NCBI GenBank assembly: GCA_000934455.1
Contig: KN885342.1
Coordinates: forward strand, 9,958-34,190
Source of the DNA: Apostichopus parvimensis
Taxonomy: Eukaryota > Echinodermata > Holothuroidea > Aspidochirotida > Stichopodidae
DNA: 24,233 nt
Direction: 5' to 3'
Each line of letters starts with the position of its first letter. Within the stretch, counting starts at the first letter, position 1. This document shows positions 11,390 to 22,121 of this stretch, piece after piece. A model generated the notes under the pieces. That model was given only the letters and a program-made list of their open reading frames with translations, was not told the DNA's origin and ran no database searches. The position numbers and the translations under genes were made by a program.

Positions 11390-11640
11390 TCCGTCCTTCT
11401 CTGTGGCTTATTGCTTTAATGACGCTACGCAGCCAGCGACGATTTGACTGCAGTACAGTGGAACTTACTCGTAATCAATAACAGCACACAGCTGGTTGCA
11501 CGTCACTGCTGCCGTGCATCTGCTATGACAAGCTTGTAACTCCACGAGAGGCAATAGAAGTGGGTGGAGCCAGCGCTTCGCTGCAACCTTGTATCTTTTA
11601 AGCTCTTTGCTCTGTATTGGGTTGGTGTCGGAGCTGCAGC
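11390..11640. promoter_or_regulatory. CpG-rich cluster, possible promoter or enhancer
   Basis: About eleven CpGs fall within roughly 200 bases (TGACGCTACGCAGCCAGCGA, TGCACGTCAC, CTGCCGTGC, GCGCTTCGC), against a background where CpG is scarce. It contains CRE-like half sites (TGACG, CGTCA) and a GGGTGGAGC box. It lies about 400 bases upstream of the donor at 12058. Together these suggest a regulatory element or promoter on the plus strand. In invertebrates with mosaic methylation, CpG retention can also mark unmethylated non-promoter DNA. Confidence 0.25.
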
Positions 11641-11919
11641 TACCAGTAATTGTTTGAAAAAATCATTTTGGGTTTCGTGCAGAGTGTGTCTAGTTTTATA
11701 ATATTACATGATCTACCGTAGATCACGCCTATATGTGAGGATTCCATACACTGTAAAATTGTGTCAAATTATTCTATTGGAAAGTTGACTGCATGTTGTC
11801 ATGTTTGTGTGTATATATTTATGTATGTACAGTAGTTTCAAGTGTGGGACATGTGCACATAAGGTTGTAAATTTTTACCTAGCTGGGAAATCGGAAGTGC
11901 TACTTAAATAAAGTTTGAT

Positions 11920-12058
11920 GCAGCGCTCAGGTATCCGTGTGGTTGTCAAAGTCTAGCGGTCCATCTTGAGTGGGTTGATTTACGGCTGCTGGGAGTGCTC
12001 TATTATTACCTTTTTGTACAATCATCTTTCAGTCAGCAGTCATAAGTGCAATCAAGAG
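11920..12058 (+). other. Candidate 5' UTR exon or microexon ending at a strong donor
   Basis: The segment ends AATCAAGAG|GTAAGC at 12058/12059, a strong donor. Two readings are possible. In the first it is a first exon following a TATA-like AAATAAAG at about 11906-11913. In the second, an acceptor CATCTTTCAG ending at 12032 defines a 26-base microexon (12033-12058) that is open in phase 0 as SAVISAIK plus two bases. The second reading is phase-compatible with the exon ending at 936. No acceptable ATG leads in frame to this donor, so as a first exon it would be untranslated. The evidence is the donor, the weak acceptor and the CpG cluster upstream. Confidence 0.2.
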
Positions 12059-12060
12059 GT

Positions 12061-13990
12061 AAGCCAATTGCCTAATCTTTTGTTTATTCAAATAAAATAA
12101 TAGGAGTTGAACACACCTGCATGACCTTGATCACCCACAAGCAAATTACACATCTTTGTTAAATTTGCATATTGGTCGACAATTTTAGCAACATGATATT
12201 TTAAGTGGTATGTTAAAATGCAAAATTTAAATTTTTTTTTTTCAGATTTGACTTCTGTATTATCGTTTCTTCGGATTGGAACTTACAGTATAGGGTCACA
12301 GTCAATTGTGGTGTGTGCATCCTGGGAAATACCTTTTTTCTTTATCATTCAAAGGTATTTAATGTATAAGCACATTAACCCAAGACCTAAATTATAGTCA
12401 AACTATGTCTCAGAATGAGAGAGGGGATGGGAAGGACTCCAAGCTAACCCCAACAGCTGAATCTCCTTCAATGACAACAGGGCCTCACCCCCTATGTAAC
12501 ATTCGTATCCCGCCTCTTGCTTAATTGTTTCCGGTAAGGCCCATTCCCATACCTAAGTCAGAGGGGAAATTTAATATGCCCCCTCCCCCCATCCCCCCCC
12601 CCATCCCAATCTTTTGTTATCCTGTGCATGATAATGACTAGTCAAGCTAATCAACTACATTTAGATAGGATTTTAATATTCACGAATAAGATCAGCACTT
12701 TTTAAAGCAAAATCCACGGGGAAAAAAAACTTCCAAAAAGCAGCTTTTTTTTGGCCTCTGCATGGTCAACAATATCACCAACCCTACCTGGTAGGTGCTA
12801 CTAATTTTCATCATATGAAGGTTATATTGAGCAAGCAATTGATGCTTTCTTTTGAGTGGTACTCAACATTTCAAGGCGCAGATCACATTTGCATATTTTT
12901 ATCAGTCACATCATACAAAAATGCAAAACTGGTAGATTTGCATGGTTCAACTTTTATTTCATTCTTTTTTAATATGAATTACATTTATAACAATAGGAGT
13001 GTTACAACCTGAGAGAGGGATAAATCTAGGAAATCGAACTCGAAAGGCTGCCATATACTTTTGGCGTGTCGCAATAGTACAGGTCATAGATTCTTAGGAT
13101 TGGTCCCAACTTTTATTTTAGCACGCTACAAATTACCCTCTTTTCAAAAGTGGTTTCCTGTACAGGCTCTGATCATCCATATCATTTCACGACAGACAAG
13201 ATGATTTTTGACTCCATAAAGTGCTTGTTGAAATCCGAGCATTAAATGGTGACCATTATCTGACTATCTAGCAATTCTTGGTTGGCAACACTGATGTCCT
13301 AAACTATTGAAAGCATGATTTATAAGATTTTCTAAAACAAAACAATTTCTAAGCCTTGTTCATGAAATGGCTGGTCTGTCAAATTTATTTAGATCGATGT
13401 CATTTGTTTATATTAATGAACATACATTCCTGAGTTTATGTTTAAAGTATGAAAGTATTATTATACTTTCCTTTGTTCCACATAAATTATCAACTAATAC
13501 CAATATAGACCGAAGAAATGCAATTCAAGATTTGATTTCATCGATAGGGGAAAGGCGGGTCGGTGGGAGGCTTGGGAGCTCCTTGAAGCCCTCACTGGCA
13601 TGCTGGTGTGATAGCTTTTAAAACCACGTACAGGTCATTGAACACGATGCAGCATTATCATTGTAGCTGTTACAGTTTACGTTGTTGGATCTGGTACAGC
13701 CCTTGGTGGAGATCGACTTTAAGCCTGCCACGAGGAGTAAAGGATCCTGTAGTCTTACAGGGAATAATTAATGTTTTGTTCACAATTTAGAAGTAATTCA
13801 GAGGTTTACAAATTTTCAGGTCTCAAAAGGAATTGAAAATACCAACGACGTAATATTTTGTTTTCAAAGCTGTTGTCGAGTGTACCTACGATTTGTGCAG
13901 TAATTTTGCCCATTTAAGTTGCATGGTATTATGGAATCACATTAGTGTGATAAAGTATGCCTTATTTATGGTTAAACAAGAGCTGTGAGG
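12061..13990. other. No gene seen; C-rich tract at 12579-12607
   Basis: This is AT-rich DNA with open frames of up to 84 codons without recognisable motifs. A C tract broken by single T or A bases (12579-12607) is quadruplex-capable on the minus strand. Octamer-like ATTTGCAT sequences occur near 12170 and 12890, as they do throughout AT-rich DNA. Confidence 0.45.
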
Positions 13991-14027
13991 GACATTTCAC
14001 AACTTAACAAATGTCATTTTGTTAAGT
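13991..14027. repeat. Two overlapping inverted repeats
   Basis: ACTTAACAAA (14002-14011) and TTTGTTAAGT (14018-14027) form a perfect 10-bp stem with a 6-base loop. An alternative 7-bp stem pairs GACATTT (13991-13997) with AAATGTC (14009-14015). The two folds share bases and exclude each other, a layout also seen in structural switches, but AT-rich inverted repeats of this size can arise by chance. Confidence 0.65.
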
Positions 14028-16161
14028 AAAAAACACAACTAACGGAACTTAAAGGAATGATGAATTATCCAAACCTATTTGTACATGCAAGGTCATGGGT
14101 TTTAATAGGACCCAAGTTGGACCTCTTTTTGGTGGGGCTTTAAATTTTAAACTCCACCCTCAGCAAAAAGCAGCCACCCAAGGATAAAATGCTGCAGCCT
14201 GCAGGTAACACTAATTAGTTACATTATGTGCTAATCGTTAGGTTCATACAAGAACAGCATGGAAGATTTTGAAGTGGTGCTGCATTCAGAGAGAAACAGT
14301 GCATGATGGGTAAGCACGCTGGGGCCCATCAGTAATTTGTAAGGTTTTGGTACTATATGCTGGATATTAGATGTTATAGTCAAATAATGTTTCCTGCCCA
14401 TACATACCGTAACGAAACCAAGAACAAAGTGTCAGTCACCGTTTTACTGACTTCACAAAATCACTTTACAATCCTCTTTAAAAAGTGTATTAAATAAGCT
14501 GGTGTTACACTGCATATGATGTCCTGTCTCACCTATATATCGTACCCTCACCCGAAATCATGCACCCCTTTACCCACCCATGATACTTCCTCGATCACCG
14601 TAACCACTACCCTCCCCTACGCACCCCTAGGACTCACACAAATTTACTCCTCAATATAGATCCTTGCCCCTTCCACAAATCGGTCAATTTTGCAGTGCAA
14701 CAGTATATATATATTTAGTTTCCACAGTTAATTCCACTATATAATACAGACTTGACAGTATATATAACTCAACCGTAAGCTAATAAGATATATCGCAATA
14801 AAGTCACTGTCAACTTGTCATCGTTCGGTAACGAAACAGACTGTTTGATGGGAATGAAATGAAGCGGAAGGTATGAAATATTCAATGTTTTGTACGGTGG
14901 TATTATGAAAGCTGATACACATTTCATTCTCATTCCTGATCAAGGTTACATCGATTGGTTATTCGTCTTCCAGAAAAAAGATTGTTTACCAAAAAATAGC
15001 TTTGCCGTAGAGAAGACGGTAAAAAACACTCTCGTTGAAAACTTAAAGCAGTTCGTTGTCATTCATATTAAAAATAAATACGTGTACGCAACTTCATTCC
15101 GGTATGTATAAGATTCTCTCAAATGAGAGAAACTATAATGTTCAACTTTTTACCAGATTTACTTTTAAAATTAGAATATTCCACACAATTTTTGACCCAT
15201 TTGTCCACATTCTGTACAAAAAATAATCTTTCAGTTTTGGATATCAGCAGATATTTTGGAAACAGTGAATTGTTGACTTAGGTAAAATAGGATTTAACAC
15301 CTCACTAGCAAATGGTTAATGTGAAAGTAGTCATAAAAACTGCATGTACAGTAAAGCAGTGGTCAACATTCTTAGCCCCCCCTCCCCCCGATACAAAGTG
15401 TCACCCCCACCTTGATGGACCAGATCAAGAGAACCACAATAGTCATATCAAGTTTCCGTCACTATAACGATATTTGATATAATTATAATTAGTGTGATAA
15501 TGCAAATTGTTATAAAGTGCCATTTTGGAAATTGTCGACATCACTTTTCAACAAGAACTTTTGTGTTGTTCACCAAAGTATGTTCACTTGTTTATTTTAG
15601 AAGATAACTGTTGGTGCACATGGTGATGGCTAGTACTGCTTCCGCAATACATGGACCCCTAATCTTTATACGTTTTCAAAAACAAGATACCCCTTACTGA
15701 AATTCCTCAGAATGTTTTGGCAATTTTCATGACTTTCTGGATAATTTCTCACATTCCACAAAATATTTCTCACAAAATATATTTATTTCTTTTGGTATTG
15801 TGACCCCGCAGTATGGGGACCACTCAATATTTTAAGGAAACACTGTAGACTTTGGTCTCGGCCATCATTGTGGAAACTTTTATCACTAATTTTCATGATG
15901 GAAATTATTATACAGTTTTCCACTTTATACAGATTAATCTGAGCTTACGTCTAACAATCATTCTTTTTTTCCCACCTGGATATTAAATAATTATGTAAGT
16001 TCAGCTTTGCACCAAAATTACAACACATTTCACACATATAATTCTTTTTGTTGACCAAGGTTAAATACCCTTTATTGATTTCTCATCAGTTAGCAAAGTG
16101 ATATTGAATATGAGAATTTTCGACATTATTTTAATATTAACTTAGTTCTTGCCAGGTTTAA
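14028..16161. other. No gene seen
   Basis: This AT-rich stretch has a C-rich patch at 14540-14660 and a C tract at 15376-15389. An open frame at 14890-15111 has fairly protein-like composition but no family signature and no splice borders. A donor-like AAG|GTATGA at 14870/14871 is preceded by ATG AAG CGG AAG in phase 0, too short to weigh. No RNA gene is visible. Confidence 0.45.
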
Positions 16162-16476
16162 TTTTTTTTTTTTTTTTTTTTTAAATCAATGGAATTGTAA
16201 TTTCAAGTTGAACTACAAAACAGACATCACCAGCATATGGCAACGTGGAATCATTGAACGTAGTAAACTATAGTTGGAAAACAATTGTTTTTTTTTTTTT
16301 TAAATCGATGGAATTGTAATTTCAAGTTGAATTAAAAAACACATCACTAGCATATGGCAATGTTTTTTTTTTTTTTTAAATCGATGGAATTGTAATTTCA
16401 AGTTGAATTAAAAAACACATCACTAGCATATGGCAATGTGGAATCATTGAACGTAGTAAACTATAGTTGGAAAACA
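16162..16476 (+). repeat. Three tandem copies of a T-tract-headed repeat
   Basis: Each copy begins with a T run (21, 14 and 15 bases) followed by AAATCRATGGAATTGTAATT. The copies span 16162-16287, 16288-16362 and 16363-16476. Copies 2 and 3 are identical over 61 bases after the T run. Copy 1 differs there by about five substitutions and a 2-base gap. Copies 1 and 3 share the tail through TATAGTTGGAAAACA, while copy 2 stops at GGCAATG where the next T run begins. The order implies a recent duplication of a partial unit after an older one. Read on the minus strand each unit ends in poly-A, as expected of a retroposed sequence, but no source element is recognisable. Confidence 0.9.
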
Positions 16477-16479
16477 CTC

Positions 16480-17525
16480 CGTAGAAGGTGACAGTCCTAG
16501 TGGTGGAACCTTTACGTATTCAATGCGGATATGGCACGTACATGATCAAAAATATGAGGAAAGTTAGTTAGTGGCAGCACATTTTCAAGGAGTACATGTG
16601 GCTCAGCTGCATAGCAATACGAGAATATCTGTACTTTTACATCCCATCAGATCCGCCAATGTTGTCTGGACATATTTCAGTTTCGCATCAGACGTGTAAA
16701 CCAATAAATGTGGTCTGTAATCCTCTTTGCAAAAATGATAGATTAGGGAATGTATTTCGCTTTCCACCGGATTCAAAATTATGAAACCATATATTTTGCT
16801 GCCTACTACCTTTCACACAAATTTTCAGTATGTACATCCAACTATAAGATCCCGGAATACAATAAAATTATGTAATACTCGATGTTTGACTTCCTATCTG
16901 GATCATAAAATTTAATGTCAAGATTTTTTTACATCTTCTTTTAATACCTGATTCATGTAGTAATATATAATTTGTAAATTATGTTACAATGTTCTGTACT
17001 GCTGATTCACGCAAAGAATACATTCCACTTGATATTGGCAATTGATACAATTGAAAGGCTAAAATCGCTGTCGCAAAATGATCTCTTTCACTACGACATA
17101 ATACATCGCCAATGTTTTTGTAGCTAAATTGATATTATATGTGGTATAACTATTTAGTAAAAAAAACATTACAGACAAATTTTAAGCTGTGTAATGTCCA
17201 GATGTTAATGTTTGCATTGATGTACTGTATTTGAGATGTCATAACATTGCAATGCCCTAAAAAGCCTACAGATTTTCTAACCCATTTTTCTGGCTTGGTG
17301 GCCCCAATATCAACTTTCATCATCATTTTGGCATCCTTCCAGTGGAGGATGTTGCGATGTAGGGAAGAGGTCAATGTGAAGGAGGTATCCCCCTCTCCTG
17401 TGAGAAATTTTACTAGATGATTTTGCAACCTCTGAAGAAATTTACGTGACAAGATTTTTCCACAATTATCTGTACTTTTTAGACATCAAATTTTTGTTTT
17501 TGTGTGACCGTCCAAAATGTTTGGG
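16480..17525. other. No gene seen
   Basis: AT-rich sequence contains a 100-codon minus-strand open frame at 17150-17452 and a 62-codon plus-strand frame at 16596-16784. Neither has recognisable domains or convincing splice borders, and both sizes are within chance expectation. Confidence 0.45.
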
Positions 17526-17529
17526 CTGC

Positions 17530-17554
17530 CTCAAACAGGGTCCCCCTGTTTGAG
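17530..17554. repeat. Perfect 11-bp GC-containing hairpin with 3-base loop
   Basis: CTCAAACAGGG (17530-17540) pairs perfectly with CCCTGTTTGAG (17544-17554) around a TCC loop. The tight loop and G/C pairs at the loop side make it a stable cruciform or RNA hairpin. No T run follows and the setting is eukaryotic, so I do not call a terminator. It may be a palindromic core of a degenerate mobile element. Confidence 0.8.
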
Positions 17555-17971
17555 TATGTCAGTGCTCACAAGTATATCCTTCACAATCCTAGTTGTATTT
17601 TACATAATACTATAGCTTAATGACTCCAAGATGTTGTTAATAATTGAATAGATTTATAGTTCATAGCAGTAACTTACTGTGTGTTTATAGTCATCACCTC
17701 ATTAATCAAATACAAATACCGTTTTAAATCCGGTTTGATACGTGAGCTCTCTGTTTCTGTTCTGTTTGCTAAATGCTAGATTCCATTTTGTAGACCGTCT
17801 TGTCAATGAGCAATGATAAACAAGGGTCTGCTATTTGCATTTATACATGTATAATTGTTTGTATAGCATGCAAATTACCGTACAGTAACACGCCAAAATC
17901 AGCTTTGCTGGATCAGCCATCCAAAGGGGAAAAGGAAGCAAGTGCCTAGGGGCACTCAATGTCAGGGTGAT

Positions 17972-18007
17972 ACCCAAGGTCAAAGGGCAACCCAAGGTCA
18001 AAGGGCA
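17972..18007 (+). promoter_or_regulatory. Tandem pair of DR1 nuclear-receptor-type elements
   Basis: The 18-base unit ACCCAAGGTCAAAGGGCA is present twice in perfect tandem (17972-17989 and 17990-18007). Each unit carries AGGTCA A AGGGCA (17977-17989 and 17995-18007), a direct repeat of the nuclear-receptor half-site with one base between. This DR1 layout is the known binding pattern of HNF4, COUP-TF and RXR-containing dimers. The two sites repeat every 18 bases, so they are not on exactly the same helix face. Activity is inferred. A minisatellite duplication of one chance site would look the same. Confidence 0.45.
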
Positions 18008-18061
18008 TCCAAGTAAGATGTGCCAACCTTATATTCTTGGGTTGTGTTTACAAACCTTGAT

Positions 18062-18105
18062 GGTGGGAGGAGGAAGGGGGAGAATGAGGGGGGGGGGGAT
18101 GAGGG
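18062..18105 (+). repeat. G-rich purine tract
   Basis: It has GGGAGGAGGAAGGGGGAGAA followed by GAGGG, a long G run and GATGAGGG. It is quadruplex-capable and lies only about 55 bases after the DR1 pair. Confidence 0.7.
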
Positions 18106-18107
18106 AC

Positions 18108-20669
18108 AATGTCATGCAGAGAACATGCATGGTACTGTACCTTAGGGCCTTAAAGGGTGTTAATGAGGGTTCACTGATACCACTTATTGCTCAAAATATC
18201 GTGATTATAGATCAAAGACAATGTCCTAGCTCTTTCCCCCATTGAAATAATTAATTCAAGATTAATTAAAGATCACTATATTCGATCCTGCCAAATTTGT
18301 CATCAGTGAATGCAGTCGTCTTCCCTCACAAGAACCCTTCCCAAAATTGACAAATTTGCAACTGATAATTTTTTTTGGTGATAGTTTAAAATTCAATTTG
18401 AATAGCGTTGACAGTGTTACAGTACCTTCAGATTGATAACAATGTATTGATAATATACTCATTATAATATATATAGTAACATATTACAGTGTCTATTGTC
18501 TCCTCAACAGACATTGTTTTGGAATCCTCCCTCCCACCTCTAGCCCTATAATTCTGTCGACAAATTCATAATAATTTTAATAACCTTCATATTACATATT
18601 CTCAGTTAGTGAATTTCAATCAACATATAGTAGCAACGAGCAGAACAGTGAAACTATCGTCATATTTTTTAGCTGCGAATTGTAGCTTGGTATATCACTA
18701 TATCTATTAACTAACGGTTTAAATTACTGTACAGAGAATTATGTAGTGTCAGTGATTTGAATTTGTAAATTTATGCAAATTTCAAGGGTTGTATTTTGTT
18801 ATTAAGATTCAAAAGTTCAAAAGATGTTTTAAATGGACTATTGGCATTCTGTGTAGAGAAACACCGTGATTGCTCTGTGTTGCACATTGTTTAGAAATTA
18901 AACTGTTCAAATCTTGGCATTTTATTTTACAAATATCAGATAGCATATTCTCTGTAATACACTTGCTATAAATTCATCAGGGAAAATTGACAGTTTGAAA
19001 ATTCTGCTGAAACTGATCATGCTATTTTTCAATTGATCCTTTCAAAGGAATAATAGTTAAGTGTTAACATTATGAGTAGCAAATTTCATAACTTATATCA
19101 TTTTTTAATTACATTTATGATAAAGCATTATAAATTGCTTTAGTATAACATTCCTGTGTACAAAAACTACCACACATTTTCATATAGAGTAATTTGGTCA
19201 GTTTTTTTGTAATTAGAAATTGTTAACCCTTATCAAAAATAAATTATTCCCAGCTATACCTTAAAAACGTAATAATCATATATTATTCACTACATACATT
19301 AATACCAGTGCAAATCTGTTCAGCTTCTGTTTGCACAATGAATGCATGCCGGTCTTCCCAATCATACAAATCATATATACATTGCACTGTACAGTGTTTA
19401 TGTTGAGCACTGTTGACGTAAACGATTGTGTGCGTGCAGTCTGATTCGATTGCACAAAGATGTCGGCTAATTGCATGTTGGAAACTAGGTTACTTCACAG
19501 TTAGTGATGTATGCCTGTTTGCCACAAATAAAACATGAAAGTGCCAATGTCTACATAGTTTTATTACATATAGACCTATATAACACTGCATGTACGCATT
19601 GTCAAAGGCTGTATACATGTATGTATATTGTACACTAGGTTTGCAATGTGGTTATAATACAGTAATGCATTTATTTCCTTCAAATGGTCTGTCATCTACA
19701 CCAGACACTTCCTCCGCAATTGTTTTTATTTTGGAATATTAGCCAAAAAGGATGGTTTAAATTTCTGATTATTTATACAGACAATATTATAATACATGCT
19801 CAGTTTGTGTACAATGTTATGTATCTAACATGTCGTCCTGATATCTTTTGATTCAATTGTAAATTTGGTAACGACCTACATTCTGTGTTGGTCATGCCCA
19901 CACGTTGACATAAAGTCATGGAGTTAACTTAACAACTAGCGTCTGCAAGTATATATAAAATATATATATAGCTGAAAAAATTTGCCTTCATGAGATGGTG
20001 ATATTTTATTTAATTTGTGTTTATTTTCATGAAAATTTATGTTTCCAGTTTAAAGTTAAATTAAGGCATGATACAGCACAACAATTGAGGCCGATATTTT
20101 GAGGCCAACACCAATGGTTTAATACAGAGGTGGCTTATGTGAGACTGAATTGAACTGTTTTATAACAGTGTTGTCAGACTAACAATGGATTAAACTTAAA
20201 TTAAATAGACCTTTGATATAAAAGTAATTTCCTTCATTCCTTTCTAACCTGTCTCCTCCCAACATTTAAACACTTAAATCTTACCAGCCTAAACAGATTG
20301 TTAATGTATTAGTTAGCACTGTACCCAGAAATCCAAACGGTTAATGTGCCAGGAGATTGATTGGACACAGCTGAGTGAAGATATATACTGTAAATATAAT
20401 TATTCAGGCATCATGTGCTATAGTCTATCATGATCCACATATGATTTCTTTCTGCCTTTTTATTTTTGTGAAAAGAAAATTTTATCGGCTTGGCAAAACG
20501 AAACATTCAGGGATCTAAGGATCTAGGGGCCCTCTGGAAAATCACGGGGTCATCCCTCATTAGAACAATAGTTCTTGTGCTCATGCATATAGTTGCATGT
20601 TGACGTTTGGAATTATCTTTCAGATTCAACAAGCTGCTGCAAATTCACTGTTTTCATATGATTTGCTAT
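18108..20669. other. No gene seen; very AT-rich
   Basis: There is no open frame above about 66 codons. AT-rich alternating stretches occur near 18440-18475 and 19950-19972. Perfect palindromes on the CTGTACAG core are at 18727-18734 and 19387-19394. Minus-strand donor-like CTG|GTAAGA near 20286 has no supported exon behind it. Confidence 0.5.
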
Positions 20670-20850
20670 AATTTTCGATGTCGCTATTCTTCGTTGTTCT
20701 GCTTTAGCTGTCATCAGAGCTGAGAGACTCGTACTGTCGCGCCGCGCATTTGTTGGACAACACAAAGTGTGTTGTGGTTCAAGTTTGAATGCAAATGTAT
20801 GACAAAGTAAGGAAGTTATAATTCATCTTGATTCTGCAGCTCGCCGCGTG
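20670..20850. promoter_or_regulatory. CpG cluster with a short ATG-to-donor frame; possible promoter and first exon
   Basis: CpGs are dense for this window: TTTTCGATGTCG, TTCGTTG, GTCGCGCCGCGC near 20735, and CTCGCCGCGTG near 20840. On the plus strand ATG at 20789 opens MQMYDK and reaches AAA|GTAAGG at 20806/20807 in phase 0, with an in-frame TGA directly upstream at 20786-20788. The layout repeats that at 904-936. Six codons is very short, and I see no clear TATA element, so this is a suggestion only. Confidence 0.2.
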
Positions 20851-20859
20851 ATCATTGCA

Positions 20860-22100
20860 ATAATTCTCCCTCTTGGTAGCTAACATATACAATTGATGAA
20901 TTGTTTGTGTAATCACTTTTGTGATATATGCAGGCTGTGTTGCATGGTTTGGAGTGCACATGAATAAATTTACATAATTGCAGAAATCTAATGGAACAAG
21001 AAATTGCCATGATTAAAGGAGTATGCAAGGTTTATGCTATGATATATGATATTAATATGATATTAACCATGCATATATATAGTGAGGATGTAAACTGATG
21101 GCAAGGTAGGTAGTTTGAGTGGTGGTAGGTTGGTGTTAGGATGCTGGTGGAAGGAGGGAGGGTGAGGGGGGTGTCTGTTGCATATTTAAAAAATAATGTG
21201 CAGGCTCAAATTTAATTTATACATAGTGCTACATTATACAATTTCAATGGTATTTGGAAGTAGTCAATGAAGCTGAGAGGAAATGTTTCATAAGAAAGTT
21301 GGATTTTAAGTGGTATATATATAGACATAATTTTCTGTTCTGTTAACGCCATATATCCAGTCTATATATATTGATATTATAAAGTACTGTAGGACTGTTA
21401 GCACTGCATAATTTGTACTGTTTCAAATTTGAGACACAATTCGTACAATTTCATCATGATCTTCGCCCAGCTATGTGCAACTTTGTGCGATGACTATCTA
21501 TTTACGGAATATTGCACCGATGGTACATCCAATCTTTTGCTGCACAAACAGCGCTTGGCTACTTTTTATATATAAACATGTATTGATTTTTATGTTCTGT
21601 ACTGTACAGCATTCAAGACTGAATGGACCACTGGCTCTTAAATCATACTGACTTAAGTTTAAAGCCATACCTGGTAAAGGGACACTTTTTTAATTCCAGA
21701 CTGAGTCAATAAGAAAACCAAACAAATATTGGCAAAGTTGATTAGATCAAGATTTCTTATAGTCCACAGAAAGAGACTGCTGATTGAGAGGGGGGGGGGG
21801 GGGGGGAGGGGGGAATTACACTCTTGGAGAAAGAGAAGTATTAGATTGGATGGAGTAATCAACACATTGACTAGAGACAGGACCTAAATTTGCTATCGAT
21901 GAAGATTCTGCATACTGTATTTTTGGCTTCACCAAAAGGGAACAATAGAGTAAATTTCAACTGTTTTAATAATTTGTCAACAGTGACAACATATTCTTGC
22001 ATCATGTACAGTATACTTTCCCTACACTTAATTATGCATGTCTTTGCTCCCTGTCCTCTGAAAGACAAAGAGTCAAGGTATCTCGATCAACAAAAGTTTT
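20860..22100. other. No gene seen; short repeats and poly-G
   Basis: It holds a perfect 11-bp tandem repeat TATGATATTAA at 21045-21066, a G-rich tract at 21149-21171 and a very long G run at 21790-21806. A 30-base exon-like segment on the minus strand at 21671-21700 is given as a finding. Other open frames lack features. Confidence 0.45.
21790..21813 (+). repeat. 17-base poly-G run with GA extension
   Basis: Seventeen consecutive G (21790-21806) are followed by A and six G. Long G runs are hard to sequence, so the exact length may be an assembly estimate. Confidence 0.85.
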
Positions 22101-22103
22101 TAA

Positions 22104-22121
22104 TGGTCGTCCGGACGACCA
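22104..22121. repeat. Perfect 18-bp CpG-rich palindrome with nearby half copy
   Basis: TGGTCGTCCGGACGACCA is its own reverse complement over all 18 bases and carries three CpGs in otherwise CpG-poor DNA. A further GGTCGTCC half occurs at about 22136-22143. Symmetry breaks immediately outside. Candidates are a dimer transcription-factor site, a mobile-element terminus or target, or a cruciform. It lies inside an unremarkable 99-codon open frame (21890-22189) that I do not call a gene. Confidence 0.75.

Noticed and set aside
13020..13060. T-loop-like GTTCGATT on the minus strand, considered as a tRNA
   Set aside because: No acceptor, D-arm or anticodon stem can be built around it.
14251..14316. 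ATG frame MEDFEVVLHSERNSA followed by a GTAAGC donor
   Set aside because: A stop codon (TGA) falls before the donor, so it cannot be a coding first exon.
14890..15111. Protein-like 73-codon frame
   Set aside because: No recognisable domain, start not ATG, no flanking splice sites that fit, and no repeat-family match I can see.
16162..16476. Array considered as a CRISPR locus
   Set aside because: The units are directly tandem with T runs and no unique spacers, and the setting is eukaryotic.
17150..17452. 100-codon minus-strand frame
   Set aside because: No domain, no conserved-looking composition and no splice borders, so chance is sufficient.
17530..17554. Hairpin considered as an intrinsic terminator
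   Set aside because: No T run follows and the DNA is not bacterial.
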